A stretch of DNA of 64,000 nt from Cunninghamella blakesleeana (taxonomy: Eukaryota > Mucoromycota > Mucoromycetes > Mucorales > Cunninghamellaceae): contig JAFCIZ010000003.1 in assembly GCA_017871115.1 (NCBI GenBank), positions 621,001 to 685,000 on the forward strand, written 5' to 3'. The notes below the pieces were generated by a model. The model did not search any database, had not been told where the DNA came from, and saw only the letters and a program-made list of their open reading frames with translations. This document shows, piece after piece, positions 24,939 to 36,581 of this stretch (position 1 is the first letter of the stretch; every line of letters starts with the position of its first letter). A program made the translations under genes and the position numbers.

Positions 24939-25846
24939 TTATGATAAACCAGCACCAAAACGATTTGATCTTGACCATTGACTAGAACATGTAGGACATG
25001 TTAGTGAATGTTTATTAGCAACAAATAATTGTTCAGCACAATGGTGATGTAAGCGGACTTCACAAGTCTGATAAGAACACCTTTCACCCATCGTAATAAC
25101 TTCGGAACAAAGTGTACATTCTTTAATAAATTCCTCATATTGTTCTCTTAAATATTGGCTTAACTCTAATATTGTTCTGATACTCATAACGTATTTTCCA
25201 TTTATTTCTTCTAACCATTGTTCACTAACTAATTGCTCTAATAATTCTTCAGTTGCTTTTTGTGTAATAGGTGGTGTCATTTGTTGTCCTAACCTTATTG
25301 CTGCCATGGATCCAATTGCATACATTTCATCATCCGCTGTGGTAATAAGTTCTATCTATTTTAAATTATGAACATGTATATATTAGCTATATATATATAT
25401 ATATATATAGTATTAGTAGATACTTACCAACTTTCTCAAGTATTCTAATTGATTGGCATCATAGTTGGTGGCTATCTGTGTCATTTCATCTTGTTTTGCA
25501 TTTATTAATATATACAATGGTATTCCTGTTCCTTGATCATGTGTTTGTCGTATTGCATAGTCAAGATCATTTAATTGATGATTAATAACGCCAATAAAAG
25601 TTGGAAAATCAATGGGTTCAACTAAAAAAAAAAGGAGAAAAGAGAGAAAAAAAAGTACAAATGTATCAATTATTCTTTTAATAAATAAACGTGTAATTCT
25701 ATGCTTTTGTTACCTTCTGTTATACGACAAATTTTATCATATATTTCAATTGCTTCAGTTTCTTTTAGTATATGGTGTGATAACATGGATTGAATAAATA
25801 ATCGATGACTATCATTAAAAGTTGTATCGTGTTCTATATCCGACAT
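24939..25846 (-). CDS. NSE1: SMC5/6 complex subunit Nse1, RING-like
   Basis: Exons: 25714-25846, 25428-25621, 24939-25355; 247 aa. The N-terminal part has winged-helix character (FIQSMLSHHILKETEAIEIY). A second winged-helix-like part follows, and then a C-terminal variant RING. Cys/His ligands are at about C189, C192, C202, C207, H212, C215, C229 and C232, a C4HC3-like series typical of Nse1. Known family role: with Nse3 and Nse4 it forms the kleisin-bridge subcomplex of SMC5/6. It stimulates ubiquitin ligation and is needed for recombinational DNA repair. The start ATG at 25846 gives the usual short N-terminus. The gene is complete and all spacing cysteines are present. Confidence 0.9.
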
Positions 25847-27026
25847 AATACTTTTTTTTTGAAGAAACAATGGGAGAGAAAAATAATAAAGGCTTTAGAG
25901 TTCAAGAAAAAAGAAAAAAGGAGTTTCAATTAGTTAAAATTTTAACATTGAACTCAGATTACTTTTTTTCGTGTCTATCAATTATTAAAAAGCTTGATTT
26001 TTTATGCTGGAGGTGATTCGATTATAATAAGCTATGCTTTTACTATTTATATTATTTTTGGATGTAGATTTCATAGTATAATTAAAAAATTTATATATAT
26101 ATATATTTGGACTAATAAATAAATTTGCTCGATTATATTATTATTATTATTGTTTTATCCTTGATGGTGTTTTTAATTCTTAACTGGTAAAGGGTATTTT
26201 TTTATGCCCAAGATACCATTTTATTTTTTTTATTATATTTATAATGATGTATAATGAAATAATTATATAAATATAATTTATTTAAATTTATAGGGTAGAT
26301 TTATTTATTATTTCTGATAAATATTTTATGATTTTTAAAGGTAGTTTTTTCATACTTTTTACCTATAAACTACCTTTTATACTTGTTCATATTTATTCTT
26401 GCCGATCGTTTCTGATTTATGATAAATCATTTATAGCTCTTAATTTGACTTTTATCTTTAATTGGTGTTTTTTAATAGTTTGTACATATTTTTTGATTTT
26501 TGATAGGTATATATTACTTTCAATTAGTTAGTTTTTTTATATTTGGTTTTTGATTTGCTATTTTTTTTTTCAAAAAAAAATAATAATATTTGTAATAATT
26601 GATCTTTTTAATACATCACAAAAAATATACGTGAGTTTGGATTTCCTTTTATAGATTCCAAGAAAATCAAAGTAGAGTATGAAGTAGTATTCTTTTTATT
26701 AAAAAGGTGTAAAAGGGAAATGTTTTTTCAGTTATATATTGTTTATACAAAAAAAATATTTTTCAGTTTCTTTGCTCTAACGCCAAGCAAAAATATTAAA
26801 ACTTGTCTATGTATTATATAAGATTTATAATAAGAATCAAGTAGTTATAATGTATAAAAATGGATATTAAAAAAAAAAATACTCTGTACAACGAACTTTT
26901 TTCTGAGATGTCAAAAAAATTAAAAAAAATAGTAGTTTAATTTTAAATTCCGAATATTAATTTTTTTGCCTTATTTTTTCTTTATTTCTTTCTTCCTTTT
27001 TTTTTCTTTTATCTTTAAAAAACGCT
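25847..27026. other. Divergent spacer between NSE1 and the mannosyltransferase gene
   Basis: T-rich on the plus strand and low in complexity. It presumably contains both promoters. A pyrimidine tract of about 45 nt ends just before the plus-strand start at 27027, which is a frequent fungal promoter feature. ORFs here are low-complexity. Confidence 0.5.
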
Positions 27027-27742
27027 ATGAGACCTTTCTCCCCTTTTTCAAGGAAGCCATTGTTATTTTTTGGTTTTATATCTGTATTTATTTTTTTATA
27101 TAATATTGCTAGTCATCCTAAAGTAACTAAAACCCTCCAACCAAGTGCTTATTATGAAAACTATGATGAATCTATTTGTTTACCTGACCATTATTTAAAA
27201 TCCCATCTACCAAAAGAAAAAGCAAAGGCTGCCTTTGTTATTTTAGTTAGAAACAGGTAAAATAAATGATTAATAGTATTACTGTTAATGGCGAAGAAGA
27301 AGAAACGTATATAATAATAATAATAATAACAATGATAATAGCAGTAAATAATAAATGAATAAATGAATAAAAATATATATCTATATTTTTTTTTAAATTT
27401 ATCAATTAGTGAACAAGAAGACATTGCCAAAAGTATCGTAAATCTTGAAGATAAATTCAATAAAAACTTCCATTATCCATATGTATTTTTAAATGATCAA
27501 CCTTTTACAGAAGAGTTTAAGGCAGCCATGGCTAAGGCTTCACCTAATGCACGTAAAGAATTTGGTCTCATTGATCCTTCTCATTGGGGATATCCTAGTT
27601 GGATCAATCAAACCTATGCAGCAGAATGTCGTGAATGGATGAAGAATAATAATGTAATGTATGGTGAAATGGAAAGTTACCACCATATGTGTCGATACCA
27701 ATCAGGTTTCTTTTTTGATCACCCACTTTTAGATAAGTAAGT

Positions 27743-27791
<49 letters not shown>

Positions 27792-28654
27792 AATTAAAGA
27801 GGAAAGAAAGATAAAGAGGACAAAGAAAGATATAGGACATTATATAGCTTTATATAAAATCTATTTATTTATTTCTTTATTATTTAATTTTATAGATATG
27901 AATGGTATTGGCGTGTTGAACCAGGTGTCACCTTCTTTTGTGATATCACGTATGATCCCTTTTTATATATGCAAAAACATAAAAAGCAGTATGGATTTGT
28001 AGTGACAATAAAAGAATTACCAGAAACCATTCCTAGTTTATGGACTGATGTGAAAAACTATGCATTATCAAGAAGAATTGACATATCTGAAAAGAGTAGA
28101 TTGTTATTCCCTTATTTTTATAATGAAGATCAAGAAAGTTATAATTACTGTCATTTTTGGTCTAATTTTGAAATTGCATCATTGAATTTATGGCGAAGTC
28201 CTGCTTATAGGGATTTCTTTAATTATTTGGATAAAACGGGTAATTTCTTTTACGAACGATATGGGGATGCACCAGGTAAATAAAAATAAATATAATATAA
28301 ATAGCCATAAAAGGATCAATCATAATAGTAAAATGTATACCAAGAGATTTTATTTATTTAACTTTAAATTTATTCATTATTTTCTATTTTTCATTAGTCC
28401 ATTCCTTGGCAGCAGGCTTATTTTTGGAAACAGATCAAATTCATTACTTTGAAGATATTGGATATCAACATGATTTATATCGTCATTGTCCTACAAAAGA
28501 AAGTGGTTTAGGTTGTCGATGTAACTGTCCTGTGGGTAGCACGGATAAAAGTATTGATCATGATGTTCATTATGATACTTGTCTTCCTCAATGGAGAAAA
28601 TGGGTTAAAATGTCGGAAGCTAGAAAAGCAAAATGGAACTTTTTATCTTCCTAA
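27027..28654 (+). CDS. GT15 alpha-1,2-mannosyltransferase, KTR/KRE2 family
   Basis: Exons: 27027-27256, 27410-27736, 27896-28275, 28398-28654; 397 aa. Type II topology: a short basic cytoplasmic N-terminus (RPFSPFSRKP), one TM at about 13-30, a short stem, then the lumenal catalytic domain. Family hallmarks are AAFVILVRN, MCRYQSGFFFDHPLL, EPGVTFFCDITYDPF, CHFWSNFEIA, and GDAPVHSLAAGLFL. In SNFEI the Glu (about residue 278) corresponds to the proposed nucleophile of yeast Kre2/Mnt1. EPGV..FCD forms the GDP-Mn site. Known family role: GDP-mannose-dependent elongation of O- and N-linked mannans in the Golgi. The gene is complete. The GDAP/VHS motif is split by the last intron, which is removed cleanly. 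Confidence 0.93.
27743..27788. repeat. (TA)n microsatellite inside an intron
   Basis: About 22 TA units lie just after the 5' splice site of the second intron of the mannosyltransferase gene. It is probably length-variable. Confidence 0.9.
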
Positions 28655-29152
28655 GAAATATATATATATATATATATATTTAAAGAGAGGGAAAAATAAA
28701 ATAAAATAAATTGGATACCATAATAAAAATAAAATGAATAAAAAAGATGATGTTAATATTTTTATTATAATGTTTTATTATTATTATTATCGTTCATTGT
28801 ACATCATTTATAAATAAATAAATAAAAAGGATAACATTGATAATAATAAAAATAAAAGGAATCATCTTGTTAAAAAAAAAATATCAATGAAAATATAGAG
28901 TAGATATATAATAAAATTACAACAAAATAAGAAAAAGGAAAATAAAGAAAAAAAAAAAAGTGAATCAGGGGAAAATGAGGGTGTGTGTGTGTGTGCGTGT
29001 GATATATAAAAATAAATATATAAATAAAAATAAAAAAAAAATAAACTAGTGTAATACAAGTAAAATGATACTATTACAAAAATAAAAATAAAAATTAAAA
29101 ATAAAAATCATATGTATAGAATTAAAAGTAAAAAAAAAAAAAAAAAAAAAAA
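28655..29152. other. Convergent spacer with (GT)n and poly-A
   Basis: 3' ends of the mannosyltransferase and the UPF0658-type gene face each other here. A (GT)n run sits at 28980-28998 and a long A run at about 29131-29152. No coding sequence seen. Confidence 0.6.
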
Positions 29153-30747
29153 TTATTCCAATTGTAAATCTCGAACTTCATTATTTGCTCCTTTAGAATA
29201 AGATATTTCATTTAATACTATATATAAAAAGAAAAAAAAGAAAAAGAGAAAAATAATGAGTTCATTGCAAGTTATATATCCTATTATTATTATTTTAGTT
29301 TTAATTAAATTCATAGAAAGATGGAGAAAGGTACTTACAATGAGGTTTTAAACCTTTTCCAAAATTGGATAAACAAATGGCTGTATTCACAATCGATAAT
29401 AATACCAAGGTTAAATCCACGCAGGCAAAGAAAGTTAAAAATTCACGTACATGATCAAAATTATGGTAATAATTAGTGGTTTGGTCACGCATTCTACCAA
29501 TCTTAAAAGAGAAATAAGCACAACCTGCTACTAAGCCAACAAAGAAAACATAAACCAAATATTTATTTTCATGGCGAACAGCATAAATCACCAATGATAA
29601 AAAGATACAGGTTACTGGTAAAGCAGCGATGGTTAATCCAAATTCATAATCGTTGTATTTTAATACTAAGACCAAATATTGTAGACAAAAGGCCAAAAAG
29701 AAAAATACATCCAATTTAAAAAGGGATATTAAGATTTGATACCACCGATACATGTCTATAAATAAAAATAAAATAAAATAAAAATAAACAAATAGGTTAT
29801 ATATAAATAAATCATGAAATATAAAAGATCATTTCTATACAACTTACTTCGAATTTCGGGATCTGCACCAATTTTTTTATAAATTCGCCAACTATAATTA
29901 TAAATGGTAAAAAGGTAAAAAAAATAGTTAAAAATAGGTATCCTCATCACCTTCATCAATTTCGGAGTAACTGTATGAAGTAGTAATTTATATTCTCCTC
30001 ATTTTTATTTCATTAATTTTTACCCAAATTCTTGATAAAGACGGGCACCTAGATAAAGATAAATGAGTTCACATACACCGGTAACCACAGTATTCACAAT
30101 TAATAATTTTGTAATTAGACCAGATAATACATTATCATTAATAGCTGATCCCATTTGTTTAAATTGAAATACACTGTATATAAAACAACATAAATTAAAT
30201 AATAAAAATGCAATCACTTGAATAGTATTTTGAGCACGAACCTATTATTATTATTATTATTATCATGAATATATAAAAAACAAAAAGAAATACAAGTGTT
30301 GGTGAGTATGATGTATCTTTTTTAGATTGGACTATATTATTATCCATAAAACGAACAAGAGTATATTATATATATATATCTTACAGCATCCCAAGCTAAG
30401 GCTACTTGAAATAGTTGTGAAATAATAAAAATTAGTAAATAAATAGGAATTCCAACATCATCGTTTCTATTATTATTAAAAAAAAGATAATAAATATTGA
30501 TAGTTAATATAAAACATATTCCTTATGTTTATACGTGCATTTGATACATCTTTAATATTTTATGTTATCATGTTTTACATTGCTTGTACGTTCAAATTTT
30601 TAAGTGTTGCAAAGATATAAGCTTGTAAAGCAATAACGACAATAGCTTCAAAAATAGCTACTGTAACTAATATTATTGAATTCCTTGACTTTGACCAAAA
30701 CTAAATGATATTATATATATAAATAAAATAAAATAAAAGAATATGTA

Positions 30748-30785
<38 letters not shown>

Positions 30786-30954
30786 TTTCTCTCTTCTTTA
30801 TTAAATATATCTATATATCTATATATCTATATATTATTTAATACAGTAATATTAATTATAATAGGTTACGTACAATGTTTTTATTTTCTTCTTGCTGTTG
30901 TAATTCTACCATTTTGTATGTTGAATGATCACCATCTGAACTTTGTCTATTCAT
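29153..30954 (-). CDS. UPF0658-type Golgi multi-pass membrane protein
   Basis: Exons: 30874-30954, 30579-30700, 30385-30466, 30024-30241, 29848-29891, 29339-29755, 29153-29217; 342 aa. Several strongly hydrophobic segments (seven or eight) are present. The conserved core GARLYQEFG-WRIYKKIGADPEIR-MYRWYQ is a signature I associate with fungal UPF0658 proteins, annotated in fission yeast as Golgi membrane proteins of unknown function. The fourth intron must run from 30023 to 29892. An apparent coding stretch inside it breaks frame. The polar N-terminus (about 30 residues) and C-terminus are short and cytosolic-looking. No catalytic motif. The family name is from recall of sequence style, not a search. 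Confidence 0.75.
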
Positions 30955-32139
30955 AACCTTTTTTTATATTATATATAAGGGATGATATGTAAACTATTGA
31001 GTCGATAAACTCCAATAAAATAAATAGCTATATAAAGGGAATAAAGGTTTTTATATATATTATTATAATTATTTTATTAAATTGAAACAAAAAAAAATAA
31101 AAATAAAAAGAAAGAAAGAGAGAGAAAAAAAAAACCTTGAGGGAAGGAAAAAAATAGAGGGGATGAACCCAAATTAAGTATAAGGGCTGAGGTAAGAGGT
31201 TTTTATATACTGAGTTTAAAAACAATTGGCTCATAATCATTTTTAAAATGAAAAAAAAGTTTTCATTCATTTTAATAAAATAGTATAGAAAATGATTAAA
31301 GTAATAATAAATGATAATAATTAATAATGCTAATAAGAATAAGAAGAAGAATTATAAGAACAAGAAAGGCGAATAATGAGCTCACGAGAAATAAAAAAAG
31401 CAGGTGAAAAAGTAGATATTAATTATTTGTGATAATGAATGAATGATATTGATGTTTATTATTATTATTTTTATTTTTTGACATAAATAAATAATTTATA
31501 TATTATATGAGAAAAAGAGGTTTTTTTTTTTTTTTTTTGCGAACAGACGGCATCACCAAAAATATCCTGACCGTTTTTTAAGGTAACACATCAAAGGTCT
31601 CCCCTTTAAAGTTCCGAGCTAAAGCTAAGAGAGTTTAGTATAACAATATATATAATTGTCCACATGTCCTTTTCATAATAAATATAAAAATGAATCGTTA
31701 TTTCAAAAAAAAGTTTTTATAGTTTTTACCCATATATAGAAGGCACGGTTCAAATATTTTTTTCTTTTATTTATATTTCTCTTTTATATATTTTTTTTTT
31801 TTTACTTTTTAAAAATTTTTTTTTCTTTCTTCTTCCTCTTTTCACTTTTTAAATTTTAAATAATCATTTTTTTTTTCTTTTCTTAATTCAATTTTCTTTT
31901 CTCTTTCTCTTTCCCTTTTTTTTTTTTTTTATTATTATTATTATTATTCAAAAACATACCCTATTTTTTTTTATTTTTTTAATCATATCTATTAAAATCA
32001 TTCAACAACCAGCTATAAATATTTAAAAAAAAATCTCATTATCATTATTAATACATTTATAAAAAAGTACCTTCATCTATAAAAAAAAAAAAAAGTAATT
32101 ACAGTTGTTGTCATTTCATTAGTAATTATAAAAAACAAT
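30955..32139. other. Divergent promoter region
   Basis: It lies between the minus-strand UPF0658-type gene and the plus-strand ankyrin gene. Plus-strand T/CT tracts fill 31750-31950 before the ankyrin gene start. A minus-strand TATA-like element is listed separately. ORFs in this region are low-complexity. Confidence 0.55.
31171..31216 (-). promoter_or_regulatory. Putative TATA-containing promoter element
   Basis: On the minus strand this reads AAACTCAGTATATAAAAACC, followed by TTACCTC and TATACTTAATTT. It lies about 220-260 nt upstream of the UPF0658-type start codon. The string closely matches the 4561-4605 element in the receptor array. The promoter role is inferred from TATA, orientation and recurrence. 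Confidence 0.45.
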
Positions 32140-33966
32140 ATGCAACAACAACATTCGTGTGGAAATGGAACTTGTTGTTCACCTTCCAAATTATGGCGCC
32201 AACTACAAAATATAATACGAACAGGTAATGAACAGGCATTTTCAGAATTATGTGGAGATGAAGACCGTGCACGACATGTGGCGCGTGTCCTGTTTCGCCA
32301 ACGATTAGACAATGATCCATCCATGTACCCAGCTTCTCATAAACACCGTGTTTTACAATTGGAAGACATCACCTATGATCAAAAATTACAGTTTAAACAT
32401 TATTTTGGTACATCAGTAAAAGATTTAAATGGTTTACAGTTGGCTTTATTTTTTAAAAAGGAATCTTTTGCGAAAAAATTACTCAACTTTTTATACCATC
32501 ATCAAGAACAACAACAACAACCTTCTAATGAGTTCCAATCGTTTATTAATCACACCTGGGGAAATAAAAATACAAGTCTGCATTTGGCTTGCTTTTTAGG
32601 CATGCCTTCCCTCGTAGCTTTACTATTGAAATTAGGTGCTCATCCTAATCCAATTAATTTAAAAAATTATGGTCCTTTAGATGGTTGTACAAATAACCAA
32701 TGTATTCAACTGATCAAGAAAAATAAAAAAAATAATTTATCGCCTATTAAAACAACAAAAACAGCAACCGCTCAAAAACAACAACAGCCTTCTTCACTTG
32801 AATTCAAACCTTTATCTATTCATCTCTACCCCCAACAACAATTACAGCCACAAAAAGATTTAGCTCAAACTTCCATGTTACTAAAAAAAGCAGTTAAACA
32901 AGTTTCCGAATTACCTATGGATCATTTATTATCGGCCAACTTGACAACCACAACAGCCAAACCATCTTTAGTGTTTTCTTCTTCAACCTCATCTTCATCT
33001 TCCTTTTCATCCGTTTCTTCTTTAGATGATCAGCAACAACAACAACAACGTCAACAATTACCATCATTGCCTCCTTCACCTTTAACACCCACTACTCCTG
33101 ATCTTATATTAGATGATGGATATTCATTTCATTGCTGGTCTCCACCTTTAACTCCACCACCCTCCTCTTCCATGAAATCATTTAATATAAATGATACAAC
33201 TTCGTCTTTACCTCAACCTGACCCTTCTTATTATCGTACCATTCGTCCTCCAATGCCTTTAAAATCTCCTCCTCCCCCTCCTTCACCTACTTCTTTCCAA
33301 GAAGAAGAGGAAGACGATGAAGATGAAAAAGAAGATGGACAAGTACAAGATGTTGATAATATCTATCAAGATCAAAAAGAAAAAGAATCCGTCATTGTAT
33401 CATCATTACCTAAACCCACCTCTATTTTGAAAGATCCAACCACAGCAACATTAAAAAAAAATAAAAGAGTCAGCTTCCAACCTGATATATTAATGGTTGA
33501 TATATGTAAGCAAGGAAATGTAAATGATTTGATACATCTTATCAAGGATCATCTCAACAATGATGATGATGATAGCGACTTTTCCTTATCATCTTCATTA
33601 TTTTTAAAATGGCAACAAGATTATTTTTCAAAAGAAGGAACAATGAAAACTTTACCTTCCATGCTTCATTTAGCTGTGTTGCATAATAATGAAAAAATGG
33701 TACACTTTCTAATTTACAAGCTGATTGGGATCAATGTAAATGCTTTGGATCAAGAAGGATTTACACCTTTACATTATGCTGCTACATTAGGCCTATGGAA
33801 ATTGGTTCATCTTTTAGCTCATCATCCTAAAATTGTGTTGAATTTGAAGACTAAAAATGGATTGACCATTTATGATTGTCCTCGTACGTTATTTGATAAA
33901 CGAAAATGTAAAAATGTATTGGATCATGCAAAAAAACTTCATCTTCAACAACAACAATCTGTTTAA
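32140..33966 (+). CDS. Ankyrin-repeat protein with PP1-docking RVSF motif
   Basis: Single-exon gene, 608 aa. One ankyrin unit lies at about 142-175 (SLHLACFLGMPSLVALLLKLGA). A long disordered Gln/Pro/Ser/Asp-rich middle follows, with low-complexity stretches at about 255-420. KPTSILKD comes next, then KKNKRVSF at about 440-446 and immediately DILMVDICKQGNVNDLIHLI. Two ankyrin units finish the protein at about 507-585 (MLHLAVLHNNEKMVHFLI, TPLHYAATLGLWKLVHLL). RVxF followed at once by an ankyrin array is the plan of PPP1R12/16/27-class PP1 regulatory subunits. A PP1-targeting role is therefore inferred. The N-terminal Cys-rich SCGNGTCC could be a modification or metal site. No orthologue name is offered. 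The PP1 partner is not visible in this window. Confidence 0.75.
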   Translation: MQQQHSCGNGTCCSPSKLWRQLQNIIRTGNEQAFSELCGDEDRARHVARVLFRQRLDNDPSMYPASHKHRVLQLEDITYDQKLQFKHYFGTSVKDLNGLQLALFFKKESFAKKLLNFLYHHQEQQQQPSNEFQSFINHTWGNKNTSLHLACFLGMPSLVALLLKLGAHPNPINLKNYGPLDGCTNNQCIQLIKKNKKNNLSPIKTTKTATAQKQQQPSSLEFKPLSIHLYPQQQLQPQKDLAQTSMLLKKAVKQVSELPMDHLLSANLTTTTAKPSLVFSSSTSSSSSFSSVSSLDDQQQQQQRQQLPSLPPSPLTPTTPDLILDDGYSFHCWSPPLTPPPSSSMKSFNINDTTSSLPQPDPSYYRTIRPPMPLKSPPPPPSPTSFQEEEEDDEDEKEDGQVQDVDNIYQDQKEKESVIVSSLPKPTSILKDPTTATLKKNKRVSFQPDILMVDICKQGNVNDLIHLIKDHLNNDDDDSDFSLSSSLFLKWQQDYFSKEGTMKTLPSMLHLAVLHNNEKMVHFLIYKLIGINVNALDQEGFTPLHYAATLGLWKLVHLLAHHPKIVLNLKTKNGLTIYDCPRTLFDKRKCKNVLDHAKKLHLQQQQSV

Positions 33967-34320
33967 AAAAAAAAATAATCTAAATCTATTTTTTTTTTTT
34001 TGTACCCATCTGTTATTTATTTATTTATTGATTTAACTCTATCTCTCTTTTACTCTCTTTATATAATCTCTTCCTCATTCTTTTCACCTTCCTATTCCTT
34101 TATATTTATTTATTTTATTTTTATATATTTTGTATATGTACATGTATATATATGTATTTATATATATATAGTGTTATTTTTTTTTTCTTGTAATCCCAAC
34201 CCATTCCTTATATATATTTCTACTTTATTTATTTTTTATATATAGTTTGTATAATATATGTACATTTTTTTTATATATTCTTTCTTCTATCTATACATTT
34301 TATATATATTATATATTTAT

Positions 34321-34342
34321 ACACACACACACACACACACAC
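34321..34342. repeat. (AC)n microsatellite
   Basis: Eleven AC units in the convergent spacer. Confidence 0.9.
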
Positions 34343-34860
34343 TTATATATATCATTCTCTCATTTTCTCTTTCTTTATATTTATATATTTATATTCCTCT
34401 TAAAATTTTTATTTTTATTTTCCTTTCATTATCTTTTTTATATATATACACACACAAAACTTTAATTCCCATTCCATCCGTTTTTTTTTTAAAAAAAATA
34501 AATTAAAAAAGTAATCGTATCTTTATGAAAAAAAAATCAATATCATCCGTTCCTTTTTTTTTTTCCCAAATAAAAAATAAGTAAATAAATAATAATAATA
34601 ATAAAAAAGGAGAAGGTTATCATAAAAAAAAAGAGTGATCATAATGTTTCAAGAATTTATTCATACGATAATGTTTATAAAAAAAACCAAGTAATTTATA
34701 ATTTTGACCCGATGACCAAGACTATAAACGATATGTATACTATTTGAGTACAAAATTGTTGGGGTAATACAAAAACTATAAAAGTAACACATACGTACAA
34801 ACCTACTCATTCACCAAAAAATATATAACGTTGGCCCGTAAAGTATTTTATTATATAAAT

Positions 34861-34890
34861 ATAAATAAATAAATAAATAAATAAATAAAT
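34861..34890. repeat. (AAAT)n microsatellite
   Basis: About seven tetranucleotide units in the convergent spacer. Confidence 0.85.
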
Positions 34891-36112
34891 ATTATCATAT
34901 TCTTTTCCCTTTTTCTTCCATTATCATCAGCATCGTCATTATTATATATTTATATTTATATTCGCTATTCTTATTAATATTTGTTTGTTTATTTGTATAT
35001 AAAAAATTCTTTTTAAAGGAATCGTTCCCAAGTTTCAAAAATCTTTTTTCATAAATATAAATAAAAAATGACAATGATAAAGGCTTTTTTTTATATAACT
35101 CTTTTTCCCCTTGACTGTTTTAACAGTGAATATATATATATTTATATATTCATTTGTTTATGAATATATATTAATATTTATTTATTTTGCCCTATTTTTG
35201 TTATATGTTCGTGCGTAATATATATTTAGGAATTTTTGTATGTTTGTGCTTTTATTATTATTATTATTATTTCTCAGGCCCGTTCATTTTTTTTTTTTTT
35301 TTTTTTTTTTGCAATGGTAACTGAAACTAATTCATATTCCGGTAATGCAACACACACACAACACAGATACACAAAAAAAAAAAAAAAAGACACGTATAAA
35401 GTTTTTTACATATTGATCTTCATGCATAGATCAAAAAGTTACGTTTTAACTGGAAAATCGTCCAAAAATCATTTTTTTTATTTTACTATATTTATCATTA
35501 TTACCACTACTTTTTCTTCTACTATCCTAACTGCACGCACATAAATGCACATAAATATATATATAAAGATAGCAAAACATTCCTTTGAAAAAATAAATAA
35601 ATAAAATTATAGTGATCATCATAAATCTCTCCTTTTTTTTTATGAAGATCATGTAACTCACTTCAATTCTTTTTTATTATTTTTTCTTATGCAAAAACTG
35701 GATGGTCAGATGGTTAAAGTAATAATAACATATGTGTAAATATATAAATACTTGTGTGTTATTTTATTTATTTATTTCAATTCTCTATTTCATAAGAGTT
35801 TTTAAATATAAACATATAAAAAACATTTTTTTTGACTATGTATGATGACCAAGTTGCTTATCATTATGTTATCTTGAAAAGATAACGCAGTAATTAAAAC
35901 TGGTTTTTTAAAATGTCGAGCTTAATTCCCAAAGCTAAACAAGCTCGTATATTTTGAATATATTCCATGTATGAATGATAATAAGTTTTCAAACATATGT
36001 ATAAAATAAAAAAAAATAAGGATACTTGTTAAATTGACCTTATTAAACCATACGATAATTGCTGATCTTTTGAAAATATTAATTAAAAAACAACAACGTT
36101 AATATATGACAA

Positions 36113-36194
<82 letters not shown>

Positions 36195-36241
36195 TATACA
36201 TGTATATATATTATTATTATTATTATTATTACTATTATTAT
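36113..36241. repeat. (AAT)n array followed by inverted (ATT)n
   Basis: About 26 AAT units (36113-36191), a roughly 18-nt spacer containing TACATGTA, then about ten ATT units (36209-36241) with one interruption. The two arms are complementary and could fold into a hairpin of about 30 bp. Confidence 0.85.
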
Positions 36242-36581
36242 ACAATCACTGTTATCCATAAATTATGATAATATACATTGTGTAAAAAAAATTTTTTTTT
36301 TGTACACTTGGGTAACAACGTAAAATTTTGTCTCGAAAAAATAAAATAAAATAGAGTGATGAAAATTATGATTTTTGGTATCCATTTATTATATATATTA
36401 TATATTAAAAAATATAAGGAAGGGAAAGAAAGTAGCATTATTATTATTATATAAAAAGAAAAGAAAAAAAAAAGTAAATATATATAAATTAAGTATTAAA
36501 TTCAAGGTTATTTTTTATATATAAAGAGTAGATTATAATAAGAGTATATATATATATATATATACGTTATGATTATTGTTA

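Larger units (their letters stand above)
33967..36581. other. 2.6 kb convergent spacer, repeat-rich
   Basis: 3' ends of the ankyrin gene and the Bni4-like gene. It holds CT/TA tracts, (AC)n at 34321-34342, (AAAT)n at 34861-34890, and a poly-T run at 35287-35310. A long (AAT)n/(ATT)n pair lies at 36113-36241. Candidate ORFs are low-complexity translations of these repeats. No RNA gene was recognised. Confidence 0.55.

Noticed and set aside
29892..29970. Extra exon in the UPF0658-type gene, suggested by an open frame reading into WRIYKKIGADPE
   Set aside because: Its acceptor does not keep frame with the preceding exon. Joining 30024 directly to 29891 restores frame and gives the expected EFG-WRIYKK junction.
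35841..36060. C/D snoRNA suggested by TATGATGACC
   Set aside because: The nearest CTGA is more than 200 nt away and there is no terminal stem.
33967..36240. Several ORFs of 60-100 codons in the convergent spacer
   Set aside because: They are translations of TA, AC, CT and poly-T repeats, overlap one another in different frames and show no protein-like composition.
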